Assembly (NCBI GenBank): GCA_022575985.1
Contig: JAKSXM010000272.1
Span: forward strand, 248,001 to 312,000
Source of the DNA: Anagrus nilaparvatae
Lineage: Eukaryota; Arthropoda; Insecta; Hymenoptera; Mymaridae
DNA: 64,000 bases
Direction of reading: 5' to 3'
The notes beneath the pieces are model-generated. The model was not told the DNA's origin. It saw only the letters and a list, made by a program, of their open reading frames with translations, and did no database searches. Below, piece after piece: positions 9,850 through 21,619 of this stretch. Each line of letters begins with the position of its first letter. The stretch's first letter is position 1. The position numbers and the translations under genes were made by a program.

Positions 9850-12800
9850 TGGGTTTATCCATTGAAATAATAGTATTGAATTTAGCAGAAACTATACTTC
9901 ACTTTAATTTTTTTTCGAAAAGTGTCCTGTTTTATAGAAAAAGTGTAATTTCAATTGTTTTTATGCAATAATAGTATTAATATATAGGTCTTGAATTTAG
10001 CAGAATATACTCCACTTAAATGTTTTCGAATTCCGTCGTGTTTTATAGAAATGTTGTAATTTCAATTGTTTTTATGCAATAATAGCATTAAATTATTAGT
10101 ATTGAATTTAGCAAAATATACCCAACCTAAATGTTTTTGAATATTGTCCTGTTTTATAGAAATCTTGTAATTTCAAATATTTTTATGCAATGATAGCATT
10201 GAAATATATGTATTAAATGTAGCAAAATATACCCCTTTTTCAATTTTTTTCGAATAGTAGCTTGATTTTTAGAAAAGTTGTAATTTCAATTGCATTGAAA
10301 TATTAGTAATTAATTTAGCAGAAAATATATATAACTCACTTTAATTTTATTTCGAAAAGTGTCCTTTTTTATATAAAAGTTGTAATTTCAAATGTTTTTA
10401 TGCAATGATAGCATTGAAATATTAGTATTGAATTTAACAGAAACTATACCCCACTTTAATTTTTTTTTCGTTAACAACTTAAAAAGATAAACTCATATTG
10501 ATTGTCCACAATTTGAAAAACTTCTAAAAATTTAAATACGAGTTGTCGGGTGTGTATTTTGTATTTTTATATTTTTGAATTTTTTATTTGTAAAAATTGT
10601 ATTTTCAAATATTTTTATTGACTTTAGCAGAAACTATACGTCATTCTAAATTTTTTTGTAATAGTGTCCTATAAATTTTGTAATAGTGTTTTATATAAAA
10701 GTTGGAATTTCAAATATTTTTATGCAATGATAGCATTGAAATATTTTTATTGACTTTAGCAGAAACTAAACGCTATTCTAAATTTTTTTCGATTAGTGTA
10801 CTGTTTTATATAAAAAATGTAATTTCAAATATTTTTATGCAATGATTGTATTGAAATATTATTATTGACTTTAGCATAAACTATCCGCCATTCTAAATTC
10901 TTTTTAATAATGCTCTGTTATACATAAAAATTGGCATTTCAAATATTTTTATGCAATGATTGCATTGAAATATTTTTACCGACTTTAGCAGACACTATAC
11001 GCCATTCTAAATTTTTTTTGAATAATTCTCTTTTATATATTAAAATTGGCATTTCATATATTTTTATGCAATGATTGCATTGAAATATTTTTATTGACTT
11101 TAGCAAAAACTGTACGCTATTCTAAATTTTTTCTAATATTATACTGTTTTATACAAAAGTTGGAATTTCAAAAGTTTTTATGCAATGATAGCATTGAAAT
11201 TTTTTTATTGACTTTAGCAGAAACTATACATCATTTTAAATTTTTTTCTAATAGTGTCCTGTTTTATATAAAAATTGTAATTTAAAATGTTTTTATGCAA
11301 TGTTAGCATAGAAATATTTTTATTGACTTTAGCAGAAACTATCCGCCATTCTAAATTCTTTTTAATAATGCTCTGTTATACATAAAAATTGGCATTTCAA
11401 ATATTTTTATGCAATGATTGCATTGAAATATTTTTACCGACTTTAGCAGAAACTATATGCTATTATAAATTTTTTTCGATTAATGTCCTGTTTTATACAA
11501 AAGTTGTAATTTAAAATATTTTTATGCAATTATTGCATTGATATATTATTATTGACTTTAGCAGAAACTGTACTCCATTCTAAATTTTTTTGAATAATGC
11601 TCTGTTTTAAATAAAAATTGGGATTTCAAATATTTTTATGCAATGATAGCATTGAAATATTTTTATTGACTTTAGCAGAAACTGTACTCCATTCTAAATT
11701 TTTTTGAATAATGCTTTGTTATATATAAAAATTGGCATTTCAAATATTTTTATGCAATGTTAACATTGAAATATTTTTATTGACTTTGGCAGAAACTATA
11801 CATCAATCTGAATGTTTTTCGAATAGTGTCCTGTTTTATACAAAAGTTGGAATTTAAAAAATTTTTATGCAATGATAGCATTAAAATATTTTATTGACTT
11901 TAGCAGAAACTATATGCCATTTTAAATTTTTTTGAAAAGTGTTGTGTTTTTTTCAAAAGTTAAGATTTCACATATTTTTATGCAATGATTGCATTGAAAT
12001 ATTATTATCGACTTTAGCAGAAACTGTACTCCATTCTAAATTTTTTTGAATAATGCTCTGTTATATATAAAAATTGTGATTTCAAATATTTTAAAGTAAT
12101 GTTAAGGTTCTTTACCAGACAATTAAAATTACGGTATTTTGACAGATCATTTTTCGTGGTAGCTTTAATAAAAAAAAAAGTACGACAACGTCGCACAATG
12201 TTTGTAGGCACGCGATTTTATTTACATGATTATTATTATAATATTATGCGTGTATTTTAAACGTCGACGTTGTCACCTTAAAATTTTCATCGGTTTTTTA
12301 TTTTTTCTTATTAAAATATCTTTTATAAGAAAACCACAATTTATTTAAAAATCGAATAGAAGTTTCTTCAACAATTAATTTACTTGGTGCAATTTTAAAA
12401 AAAAAAATCTATTGTTCAGTTTCGGCGTTGACAGTAAATAAAAATCTCAAACCCGCGTTTTTTGACTCGGCTCCTATGCTTGCAATGTATAAGAATTCAA
12501 CTTTGGAGCTTTGTATCTCCTAAACGAAAACCACAATTTTCTTAAAATTTTATTTTTATGTGTATTATTATAATATGAAGCCCCTATAAAAATTTTAGCG
12601 ATTTCTATTGTCGTCTAAATTACTGGTGAACTACCTTAACATTGAAATATTTTTATTGACTTTGGCAGAATCTATACGTCAATCTGAATGTTTTTCGAAT
12701 AGTGTCCTGTTTTATACAAAAGTTAAGATTTCACATATTTTTATGCAATGATTGCATTGAAATATTATTATCGACTTTAGCAGAAACTGTACTCCATTCT

Positions 12801-15800
12801 AAATTTTTTTGAATAATGCTCTGTTATATATAAAAATTGGGATTTCAAATATTTTTATGCAATGTTAACATTGAAATATTTTTATTGACTTTGGCAGAAA
12901 CTATACGTCAATCTGAATGTTTTTCGAATAGTGTCCTGTTTTATACAAAAGTTGGGATTTCATATATTTTTATGCTACGATTGCATTGAAATATTTTTAT
13001 TCACTTTGGCAGATACTGTACGCTATTCTAAATTTTTTCTAATAGTGTACTGTTTTATACAAAAGTTGGAATTTCAAATATTTTTATGCAATTATTGCAT
13101 TGAAATATTATTATTAACTTTAGCAGAAACTGTACTCCATTCTAAATTTTTTTGAATAATGCTTTGTTATATATAAAAGTTGGGATTTCAAATATTTTTA
13201 TGCAATGTTAACATTGAAATATTTTTATTGACTTTGGCAGAAACTATACATCAATCTGAATGTTTTTCGAATAGTGTCCTGTTTTATACAAAAGTTCGGA
13301 TTTCATATATTTTTATGCTAAGATTGCATTGAAATATTTTTATTCACTTTGGCAGATACTGTACGCTATTCTAAATTTTTTCTAATAGTGTACTGATTTA
13401 TACAAAAGTTGGAATTTCAAATATTTTTATGCAATGATTGCATTGAAATATTTTTATTGACTTTAGCAGAAACTGTACGATATTCTAAATTTTTTCTAAT
13501 AGTGTACTGTTTTATACAAAAGTTGGAATTTCAAATATTTTTATGCAATTATTGCATTGAAATATTATTATTGACTTTAGCAGAAACTGTACTCCATTCT
13601 AAATTTTTTTGAATAATGCTTTGTTATATATAAAAGTTGGGATTTCAAATATTTTTATGCAATGTTAACATTGAAATATTTTTATTGACTTTGGCAGAAA
13701 CTATACATTAATCTGAATGTTTTTCAAATAGTGTCCTGTTTTATACAAAAGTTGGAATTTAAAAAATTTTTATGCAATGATAGCATTAAAATATTTTATT
13801 GACTTTAGCAGAAACTATATGCCATTTTAAATTTTTTTGAAAAGTGTTGTGTTTTTTTCAAAAGTTAAGATTTCACATATTTTTATGCAATGATTGCATT
13901 GAAATATTATTATCGACTTTAGCAGAAACTGTACTCCATTCTAAATTTTTTTGAATAATGCTCTGTTATATATAAAAATTGGGATTTCAAATATTTTTAT
14001 GCAATGTTAACATTGAAATATTTTTATTGACTTTGGCAGAAACTATACGTCAATCTGAATGTTTTTCGAATAGTGTCCTGTTTTATACAAAAGTTGGGAT
14101 TTCATATATTTCTATGCTACGATTGCATTGAAATATTTTTATTCACTTTGGCAGATACTGTACGCTATTCTAAATTTTTTCTAATAGTGTACTGATTTAT
14201 ACAAAAGTTGGAATTTCAAATATTTTTGTGCAATGATTGCATTGAAATATTTTTATTGACTTTAGCAGAAACTGTACGATATTCTAAATTTTTACTAATA
14301 GTGTACTGTTTTACACAAAAGTTGGAATTTCAAATATTTTTATGCAATTATTGCATTGAAATATTATTATTGGCTTTAGCAGAAACTGTACTCCATTCTA
14401 AATTTTTTTGAATAATGCTTTGTTATATATAAAAGTTGGGATTTCAAATATTTTTATGCAATGTTAACATTGAAATATTTTTATTGACTTTGGCAGAAAC
14501 TATACATCAATCTGAATGTTTTTCGAATAGTGTCCTGTTTTATACAAAAGTTGGGATTTCATATATTTTTATGTTAAGATTGCATTGAAATATTTTTATT
14601 CACTTTGGCAGATACTGTACGCTATTCTAAATTTTTTCTAATAGTGTACTGATTTATACAAAAGTTGGAATTTCAAATATTTTTATGCAATGATTGCATT
14701 GAAATATTTTTATTGACTGTAGCAGAAACTGTACGATATTCTAAATTTTTTCTAATAGTGTACTGTTTTATACAAAAGTTGGAATTTCAAATATTTTTAT
14801 GCAATTATTGCATTGAAATATTATTATTGACTTTAGCAGAAACTGTACTCCATTCTAAATTTTTTTGAATAATGCTTTGTTATATATAAAAGTTGGGATT
14901 TCAAATATTTTTATGCAATGTTAACATTGAAATATTTTTATTGACTTTGGCAGAAACTATACGCCATTCTAAATTTTTTTGAATATTGTTGTGTTTTAGA
15001 CAAAAGTTAAGATTTCAAATATTTTTATGCAATGTTAACATTGAAAAATTTTTATTGACTTTGGCAGAAACTATACGTCAATCTGAATGTTTTTCGAATA
15101 GTGACCTGTTTTATACAAAAGTTGGTATTTCAAATATTTTTATGCAATGATTGCATTGAAATATTTTTATTGACTTTAGCAGAAACTGTACGCTATTCTA
15201 AATTTTTTCTAATATTATACTGTTTTATACAAAAGTTGGAATTTCAAAAGTTTTTATGCAATGATAGCATTGAAATTTTTTTATTGACTTTAGCAGAAAC
15301 TATACATCATTTAAAATTTTTTTCTAATAGTGTCCTGTTTTATATGATAATTGTATTTTTAAATATTTTCATGCAATGATTATGAAAATTAATATTTATG
15401 AAAATTAATATTATTATTAAATGGAATTTTAAATATTTGTCTGCAATAATTGCTTTAAAATGTGTTTTTAATTTCAAAAATTTTTATGCAATGATTGCAT
15501 TGAAATTTTTTTTGTATTTGTGTTGTTTTATAAGAAAATTGTATTTTTTTATTGACTTTATCAGAAACTATATGCGATTATAAATTTTTTTCTAACAGTC
15601 TCCTGCTTTATAGAAAAGTTGGAATTTCAAATATTTGTATGCAATAATTGCATTGAGAAAATCTTTATGCAATGATTGCATTAAAATGTGTTTTATAATT
15701 TCAAAAATTTTTATGCAATGATTGCATTAAAATTTTTTTGTATTTGTTTTGTTTTATAAGAAAATTGTATTTTTTTATTGACTTTACCAGAAACTATACT

Positions 15801-15830
15801 ATGCAATGGTAGAAATTAAATTTTTTTTAA
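9850..15830 (+). repeat. Satellite of about 114-bp monomers with higher-order repeats
   Basis: About fifty head-to-tail monomers, each with TTTTTATGCAATGATTGCATTGAAAT in variant form, then TTGACTTTAGCAGAAACT, TTCTAAATTTTTT and TAGTGTCCTGTTTTATA. At 12900-15000 four monomer types follow each other (cores ATGATTGCATTG, ATTATTGCATTG, ATGTTAACATTG and AAGATTGCATTG). Near-identical segments start at 13409, 14208 and 14665, offsets of 799 and 457 bp, which are seven and four monomers. Many 60-90 codon open frames rich in FLCND and LTLAETV arise only because the monomer is open in one frame. They are not genes. Confidence 0.85.
12106..12636. mobile_element. 531-bp MITE inserted at TTAA within the satellite
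   Basis: The insert is flanked by TTAA on both sides (12102-12105 and 12637-12640). Other monomers keep the empty site ATGTTAACATTG. The ends form imperfect inverted repeats: GGTTCTTTACCAGACAATT at the left against GGTAGTTCACCAGTAATTT read from the right. A precise TTAA duplication is the hallmark of piggyBac-type transposition, though the terminal bases are not the usual CCC. There is no open frame of note. Internally it holds two ACGTCGACGTTGTC-like or GACAACGTCG phrases and two copies of AAACCACAATTT. Confidence 0.8.
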
Positions 15831-15839
15831 AGAAATAAA

Positions 15840-17204
15840 ATATAAAATACTTAAAATAATATAAAAAATGGATATCAGCTGTCCTAAATATAAAAAAATA
15901 AAAAATTCAAAAAATTAGACTCTAATTCGTTAAAATATTTTTAAAATTAAAATTTTTTTTAAAATTAAAATATTTTTTAAAATTAAAATATTTTTTAAAT
16001 TTCATTCCAATGATTGCATTAAAATATTTTTGTCATTTCAAAAATTTATATGCAATTATTGTATCGAAATACTTTTTTAATTTGGTCATTAGAAATTTTT
16101 TTCTAACTGTTTCTTGTTTAATAAAAAAATTGGAATTTCAAATATTTGTTTGCAATAATTGCATTTTTTAGAGATGATTGCATTGAAAAATTTTTTAATT
16201 TTCAAAAATTTTTTAGCAATGATTGCATTGAAATATTTTTTCAATTTCAACAATTTTTTACCAATGATTGCATTGAAATATTTTTTTAATTTTAAAAATT
16301 TTTATGCAATGATTGCATTGAAATATTTTTTATATTTCAAAAATTTTTTAGCAATGTTTGCATTGAAGTATTATTTTAATTTCAAAAAAATTTTTCAGCA
16401 ATGATTGCTTTGAAATATCTTTTAATTTTTAAAAATTTTTATGTAATGATTGCATTGAAAAATTTTTTAATTTTCAAAAATTTTTTAGCAATGATTGCAT
16501 TGAAATATTTTTTATATTTCAAAAATTTTTTAGCAAATTTTGCAAAATCATGCATTGAAATATCTTTTAATTTTCAAAAATTTTTTAGCAATGATTGCAT
16601 ATAAAATTTGTTTAAAATTTTTTCAAAAATTTTTATGCAATGATTGCACTGAAATATTTTTTCAATTTCAAGAATTTTTTAGCAATGACTCCATTGAAAT
16701 ATTTTTTTAATTTCAAAAATTTTTTAGCAATGATTGCATATAAAATTTGTTTAAAATTTTTTCAAAAATTTTTATGCAATGGTTGCACTGAAATATTTTT
16801 TCAATATCAAGAATTTTTTAGCAATGACTGCATTTAAATATTTTTTTAATTTTAAAAATTTTTATGCAATGATTGCATTGAAAAATTTTTTAATTTTCAA
16901 AAATTTTTTAGCAATGATTGCATTGAAAAATTTTTTTAATTTCATTAAAAATTTTAATTTTATTTCATTCCATTATAATTTTTTTTCTAACTGTCTCTTG
17001 TTTAATAGAAAAGTTGGAATTTCAAATATTTTTATACAATGATTGCATTTAAATATTTTTTTCATTTTATATATTTTTATGAAATGTTTATGATAGCATT
17101 TAGGTTTTTTTTAAGAAAATAAAATATAAAATATATAAAATCATATAAAAAATGGATATCAGCTGTTCTAAATATAAAAAAATAAAAAATTTCAAAAAAG
17201 TAGA
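15840..17204 (+). repeat. Short-period satellite block, units of about 60 bp
   Basis: From about 16000 the period drops to about 60 bp. Units consist of GCAATGATTGCATTGAAAT followed by TTTTTTAATTTCAAAAATTT. The TGCAAT.ATTGCA core is shared with the 114-bp family, so this looks like an internally deleted and re-amplified form. Two non-satellite phrases, ATGGATATCAGCTGTCCTAA near 15869 and ATGGATATCAGCTGTTCTAA near 17153, bracket the block and are direct repeats of each other. Confidence 0.75.
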
Positions 17205-17494
17205 CTCTAAGTCGTTTTTTTAATATTTCTCTTTAACGAATGGATGAAATTAAAAAAAAAAAAAAGTACCATTAGAAAATTGTTTAATAAATACAAAGAA
17301 ACTTGGTTTTTACATTTTGATACAATCCATTCCGAGATCTGAAGTGATGAAAATGTCCACTTTTTGATTTTTTTAATTTTGAAGTTCTTAGCTTCAAACA
17401 GTTGTAACTCTGAACCGTGAGCTCAAATTAAAAAAAAAAAAACGTCAAATCGATATCATTTTTTCCTAGGAATAATTTGCACTAAACCTCGTTT
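17205..17494 (-). repeat. Right inverted repeat of the 8 kb satellite block
   Basis: Counterpart of 9546-9845 in reverse complement. The outer end reads GCACTAAACCTCG. Together they make the 9546-17494 block look like a TIR-bounded unit whose interior became satellite. The 185-bp satellite does not resume on this side, so I cannot show a target duplication. Confidence 0.7.
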
Positions 17495-18455
17495 CAAAAA
17501 ACCTCTTAGATACTGAGAAAAATCAGTTTTAGTGAAAAAAAATGAAATTATTTTGCGTTTTCGACTACTAACTTCTGATATTGATTTCTCGAAATCATTT
17601 AAATATTTTTTAAAAATTAAAAAAAGGTCTGGAGATATTTCTTTAAAGATTACTTTAAAACCACTTTCATGTATTTTCGTCCGTACAATTCTCCATAAAT
17701 GCGTGTCCAATAAAATCAAAAATAGTCAATTTTTTAAATTATTTCATTTTAATATATATAGGATATAATAATCTTAAGTTTACTTTAATAAAATAATCTT
17801 ATGTTATTCACTATAGTAAAATATATTTTACACATGCACGAAACATCGAATTGCAAATTTTTTTTACTTAAATTAACTAAATACAGATTAAAACTTTACT
17901 TTAATTTTTTTTATGCAAATTTTAGCACTGGTATGGCAAAAACTCTATTTTAAAATTCAAGAATTGCCTGAATGGCGCTAACGTATATTTTTAGATCTGG
18001 ACAGATCTAGGCGATATGGCTACCAGACTGGTCCATATCTACCTATCTTTCTGGCTTTTATACGGGCAACTTATCGTCTCATTTCTGAACTAAAAGTTAG
18101 AATTTAAGAAATTTATATTTAGAAATTTAGGATTCTGCATATTCAAAAACCCAATATAACGCATGGAAATTAATTTTTATTTCATCTTAGAGATTCGGAA
18201 AATTTCCCCAAAAAACACTAATTTTGTTGTCAAATTCAAAATTTGAAAATTAATTAGCAGATTCAGATTCTGCATACTTGCATGTATAGAAATTATAAAA
18301 TTTTTTTCCAGAGCAACAATTTGAATTTCAGAATTGAATTAGCTGATTCGGATTCTGCATACTTGAAGTAGTAGTATTAGTAAAATATTCAAATATACAA
18401 ACATTATGAAATACACTGAGAACAATTTTTTTCAAAAATTAGTTTCTATACTTAC
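17495..18455. other. AT-rich stretch downstream of the SKOR exon, likely intron
   Basis: No gene seen. The phrase GATTC.GATTCTGCATACTTG recurs at about 18265 and 18345, with a weaker form at 18130, making a minor tandem repeat of about 85 bp. On the minus strand this sequence follows the strong donor that closes the exon at 18456, so it is probably intronic. Confidence 0.5.
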
Positions 18456-19141
18456 TGGGAAGAAGTACTGCAGTTTGTTTAGAAATCCATGGTATGTACG
18501 GTAAAACAGAATAATTTGAATTTTTCAAGCTTTCATTTTTTGGGGTAACAAATGCTGCCGAATTATACTGATTTTGCCAGACATAATCCATAATATTTTT
18601 AGGTGATGCTGGTAACGATAACATGTAATTTGACGAAAAGGTAGATATATTTGGATGAATTTCCATTATAACATTAGTTTCATGTTTAGACATAAATGGC
18701 TCTCGAGTTAAATTGGAATTAAAATTTGAAGTTTGCAAGTTTGATGGAGTGATAATGATTTTCTCGTTATTTTTACTTCTGGCATCCTTATTTTGTACTA
18801 TACCTTTTATATTTGAATGGGAGAATATTCTCTTACGCGTACCTCCATTAAACATTGCCTTTACATCTTCCCATGCATAAATAGTTTCATCAGGTTGTTT
18901 GCCAATAAGTTTCATGTGTCTTCGCCAAGAATTGAAATTAGCAGCATCAGGTTGTATGTACTTGTCATTTGAACCAATGCGATGCGAGTGAAATATGAAT
19001 TTGTTTGGAGAAAAAAAAAGCCCGCAAAGTCTACATCTGATGCATTTAGCTCTAGAACTGTTATATCGCGATGGAATGAATGTTCCTTGACAACCCCAAG
19101 CACATTCATGAAATACTGAGAAAGTGAAATCATCTGGAAGT
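18456..19141 (-). CDS. fuss: Internal exon of a SKOR/Fussel (Ski-family) corepressor
   Basis: On the minus strand the frame opens just after an acceptor (TTTTTTTCAG, complement of 19142-19151) and ends at a GTAAGTAT donor (18455-18448). That gives about 228 codons with no stop. Exon residues 1 to about 104 carry the c-SKI SMAD4-binding domain. Seen motifs are FHECAWGCQGTFIPSRYNSS, AKCIRCRLCG, SPNKFIFHSH (zinc-site Cys and His present), QPDAANFNSWRRHMKL and AWEDVKAMFNGGTRKR. This matches Drosophila Fussel and vertebrate SKOR1/2, which act in the nucleus as transcriptional corepressors in neurons and modulate TGF-beta/BMP signalling. The remaining 120 residues are a less conserved Ser/Asn-rich region. 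The preceding Ski/Sno DNA-binding exon and later exons are not visible, so introns must be long. The Met at 18915 (RRHMKL) is internal, not a start. Confidence 0.93.
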
Positions 19142-20060
19142 CTGAAAAAAATTTTCTATAAGATATTTTTTTTTAATGTTTTTGAAATATTTTATATGAG
19201 TAACTAGTTAATTTAACATGATAAAAGAAAATGTTGTAGCTTTTGTGTCTATTACGTTTGGAATAACACGGAAACCAATTTTTTAGGTAAGACATCAATA
19301 TATTTATACCGGGCACTAGTAGAGCATATGTAGGCAAGCATAAGCTGACTAAGATCGTTTTTATGTATAATAAATTTGAAGGCATTTAGAAAATTGAAAA
19401 TGATGACCTTACGATAAAGGATAAGAAAAGAAAGCAATCATAAAAGGTGAAAAAAAAACAGAAACTGCACCAAAAACTGCAAAACAGAAAAAAAATCCTA
19501 AAGCAGAATTTAAAGCAACATAATTGATAAAAAAGGAAAAAAGCAAAAAAAAGCACAAAAAGAAGCATCTAGAAGAAAGAAAAGAGCAGGTACAGAAAGA
19601 AACGCTGAAGCCTAATAAGAAGGAATTCCTAATCAAGCATCAAGAATGAAAGGGAAAATAAATGACATCAAAGCAGATTTAAGTTGTGGAAACTTATTGT
19701 TTAATCAGCTTTTGCCTTATTCAAAATAAAAGTAAAAACATTTAACGGTAGAGATTCATGGTAAAAAAAATGATAAGAAAATGATTTTAATTCAAAAAAA
19801 AAAATTTGATATTTAGTGTAACAATTCAAAGACTACTGCGGAATAAGGTATAGTTTCCGGCATCAGCATATTTTTTGCATTTTTATGGCTCAATTTGGCA
19901 GAGGGTAGACACCCCCCACCCCCCTCCGTTACCCGAGGGGGTGTTAAAATGTGTTTTTCACTAAAGAATTAATATCTCCGGACCGAATCATCCCATTGGG
20001 GTGCGATTGGTGTCAAAATTTTTGTTTTAAAAAAATTCACCAACAACTCATTGAACTCAT
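19142..20060. other. Intron or intergenic DNA upstream of the SKOR exon
   Basis: 19390-19640 is strongly A-biased on the plus strand and could once have coded a Lys-rich protein, but every frame is broken. From about 19850 a different texture starts (AAGGTATAGTTTCCGGCATC, then a C-rich run near 19910). It reads like a dispersed repeat that continues into the inverted-repeat unit below. Confidence 0.4.
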
Positions 20061-20415
20061 TTTGAGGTTCAAAACTTTGAAAAACGTCATTTTTGTCTTT
20101 CTTGACGGTCCAGAAATTGATATATCTCAGGATAGAGGAAAAATTCCTTTTTTTCGCCCGCAGGGGAACTTTGTCTAAAACTACTTTTCTAAATTCCGTC
20201 GGAAAAATGGCAACTTGTTTTGATGAAATTTTCATGAAACCTCATTTAATTTTGGCAATGATCAATAGGATGATCATCTTTTTGAAAAAAAAATTGAAGG
20301 AACACTTTACTGATACGTTTCTTTGGGTATCTTAGACCATATAATGTTATACACAAGCTCGGAATAGTTCAATTTTCGCTTGCCACATAGTTTTCTTTGA
20401 GTTCAGCTTCAAGTC

Positions 20416-20487
20416 GCATAGTGAGTGCAGTAGCTCAGAGCTAGCACTCGTGCCTGTCGTCCGGGCAAGTCGAGTTCGAGACTCATA
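20416..20487 (+). other. tRNA-like segment, probable SINE head
   Basis: The text TAGCTCAGAGCTAGC fits a Pol III A box and GAGTTCGAGACTC fits a B box about 45 bases later, the spacing of a tRNA gene. The T-arm stem pairs only three bases well and the acceptor stem does not close, so a functional tRNA is unlikely. An AT-rich tail follows. The best reading is a degenerate tRNA-derived SINE promoter. I cannot name the isotype. Confidence 0.5.
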
Positions 20488-20689
20488 GCACCCATTCTGT
20501 TTTTATTTTTCTTAAAAATAAATATTTAATAAATTAGCTATTTATTTTCAATAAAAGTGAAAGTAGAATTTGAATACTGTGTGATCGACTGTGCTCTCGG
20601 AAGTTTTAGTAGTTTCCTTCAGTACCGGCGAATGCCAGCACAGTTCCCAATATCAAAGACGTTCTACGCAATTACCTTCCCAATTCCTA

Positions 20690-20912
20690 ATTATCCTCCT
20701 TCAACATTTGCATGTGAATCCCCTACTTTATACTATTTCTTTATACTAAAACTTGCCCCTTCAATTTTCTTTAAGTGCATCAATGTATGCATAAATGTGT
20801 ACATTGACCCTTATAAGAAATAAATCAACATATGTACTTGTTGAAGGCCTCTGCCAATCTTGGTGTGCCCACGTGCAAAAGAGGTAAAGAATAAATACAA
20901 ATACAAATACAA
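20690..20912 (+). mobile_element. LINE-like 3' tail with AAATAC repeats
   Basis: The segment ends AAAGAATAAATACAAATAC followed by more AAATAC units (to about 20912), the form of a non-LTR retrotransposon 3' terminus with a microsatellite tail. Upstream text (GTTGAAGGCCTCTGCC, GTGTGCCCACGTGCAAAAGAGG) is GC-richer than its surroundings and looks like a 3' UTR. No reverse transcriptase frame is present, so this is a strongly 5'-truncated copy. Confidence 0.5.
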
Positions 20913-21619
20913 AGTCAACATCCTCTGAATCACGTTTTTTCAATATTTAAAAATAACCAATCTTATTTTTTTGTTAGAATTAAAAATTATTTTTTTAATG
21001 ATGGATTTATATTTTTTCACTTTTCTTACATTGACAATTTACTAAAAAGAATATATATAAGACCAAAGAATACAAATTTTCAATTTTCGACGTTTTGGAT
21101 CAGTTTAAATGTTAGATATTGGGTTTTTTAATAATTCATCAACTTGGGATTTTTCTAACAGATTCAAATGATGTTAATAACTACACTAAAAACGTACTTC
21201 TATTATATTGAATTATATAATTATTTGAACGTAAAACCTCATTTTTAACTACTATATGAAAAATCTACAGAAAGGTGAAATGTCGTTTTTTTATGAAAAA
21301 ATTATAAAAAAAACATAAAAATGACCATAATAAAACAAATTTTGGATTTAAAATAAATTATTAGATTGTATGATAAAATAAGCAAAAAATAAAACACGAT
21401 TTCTTTTACATATTCGTCAATTGCGAGTGACGCACCGTAAAAGTTGACATTTTTCCGACGGAATTTTTAAAAGTCTAAGTCTTTGACAAAGAAAAGATTA
21501 GTCTTATACAAAGTTCCCCTGAGCGCGAAAAAAAGAAGTTTTTCCTCTATCCTGAGATATCTTAATTCTTAGACCATCAAAAAAGCCAAAAATGACGTTT
21601 TTTAAATTCTTGAACCTCA

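Larger units (their letters stand above)
20061..21619. repeat. Inverted-repeat unit, arms of about 150-180 bp
   Basis: 20061-20216 matches 21440-21619 in reverse complement. Shared phrases are GAGGTTCAA, AAAAACGTCATTTTTG, ATATCTCAGGATAGAGGAAAAA, TTTTTTTCGC, CAGGGGAACTTTGT and AATTCCGTCGGAAAAATG. The right arm has about 20 extra bases. The interior of about 1.2 kb holds the tRNA-like segment and the LINE tail listed below. It is either a degraded foldback element or two copies of one repeat in opposite orientation. Confidence 0.65.

Noticed and set aside
11046..17042. Many 60-92 codon open frames with repeated FLCNDCIEIFLLTLAETV-like text
   Set aside because: They follow the monomer period of the satellites and arise because one frame of the monomer is open. 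No start context, domain or conservation argues for translation.
19390..19640. Lys-rich coding exon
   Set aside because: The composition is suggestive, but all frames contain several stops and no motif is recognisable.
20416..20487. Functional tRNA gene
   Set aside because: The A and B boxes fit, but the acceptor stem does not pair and the T stem is weak. A SINE head is more likely.
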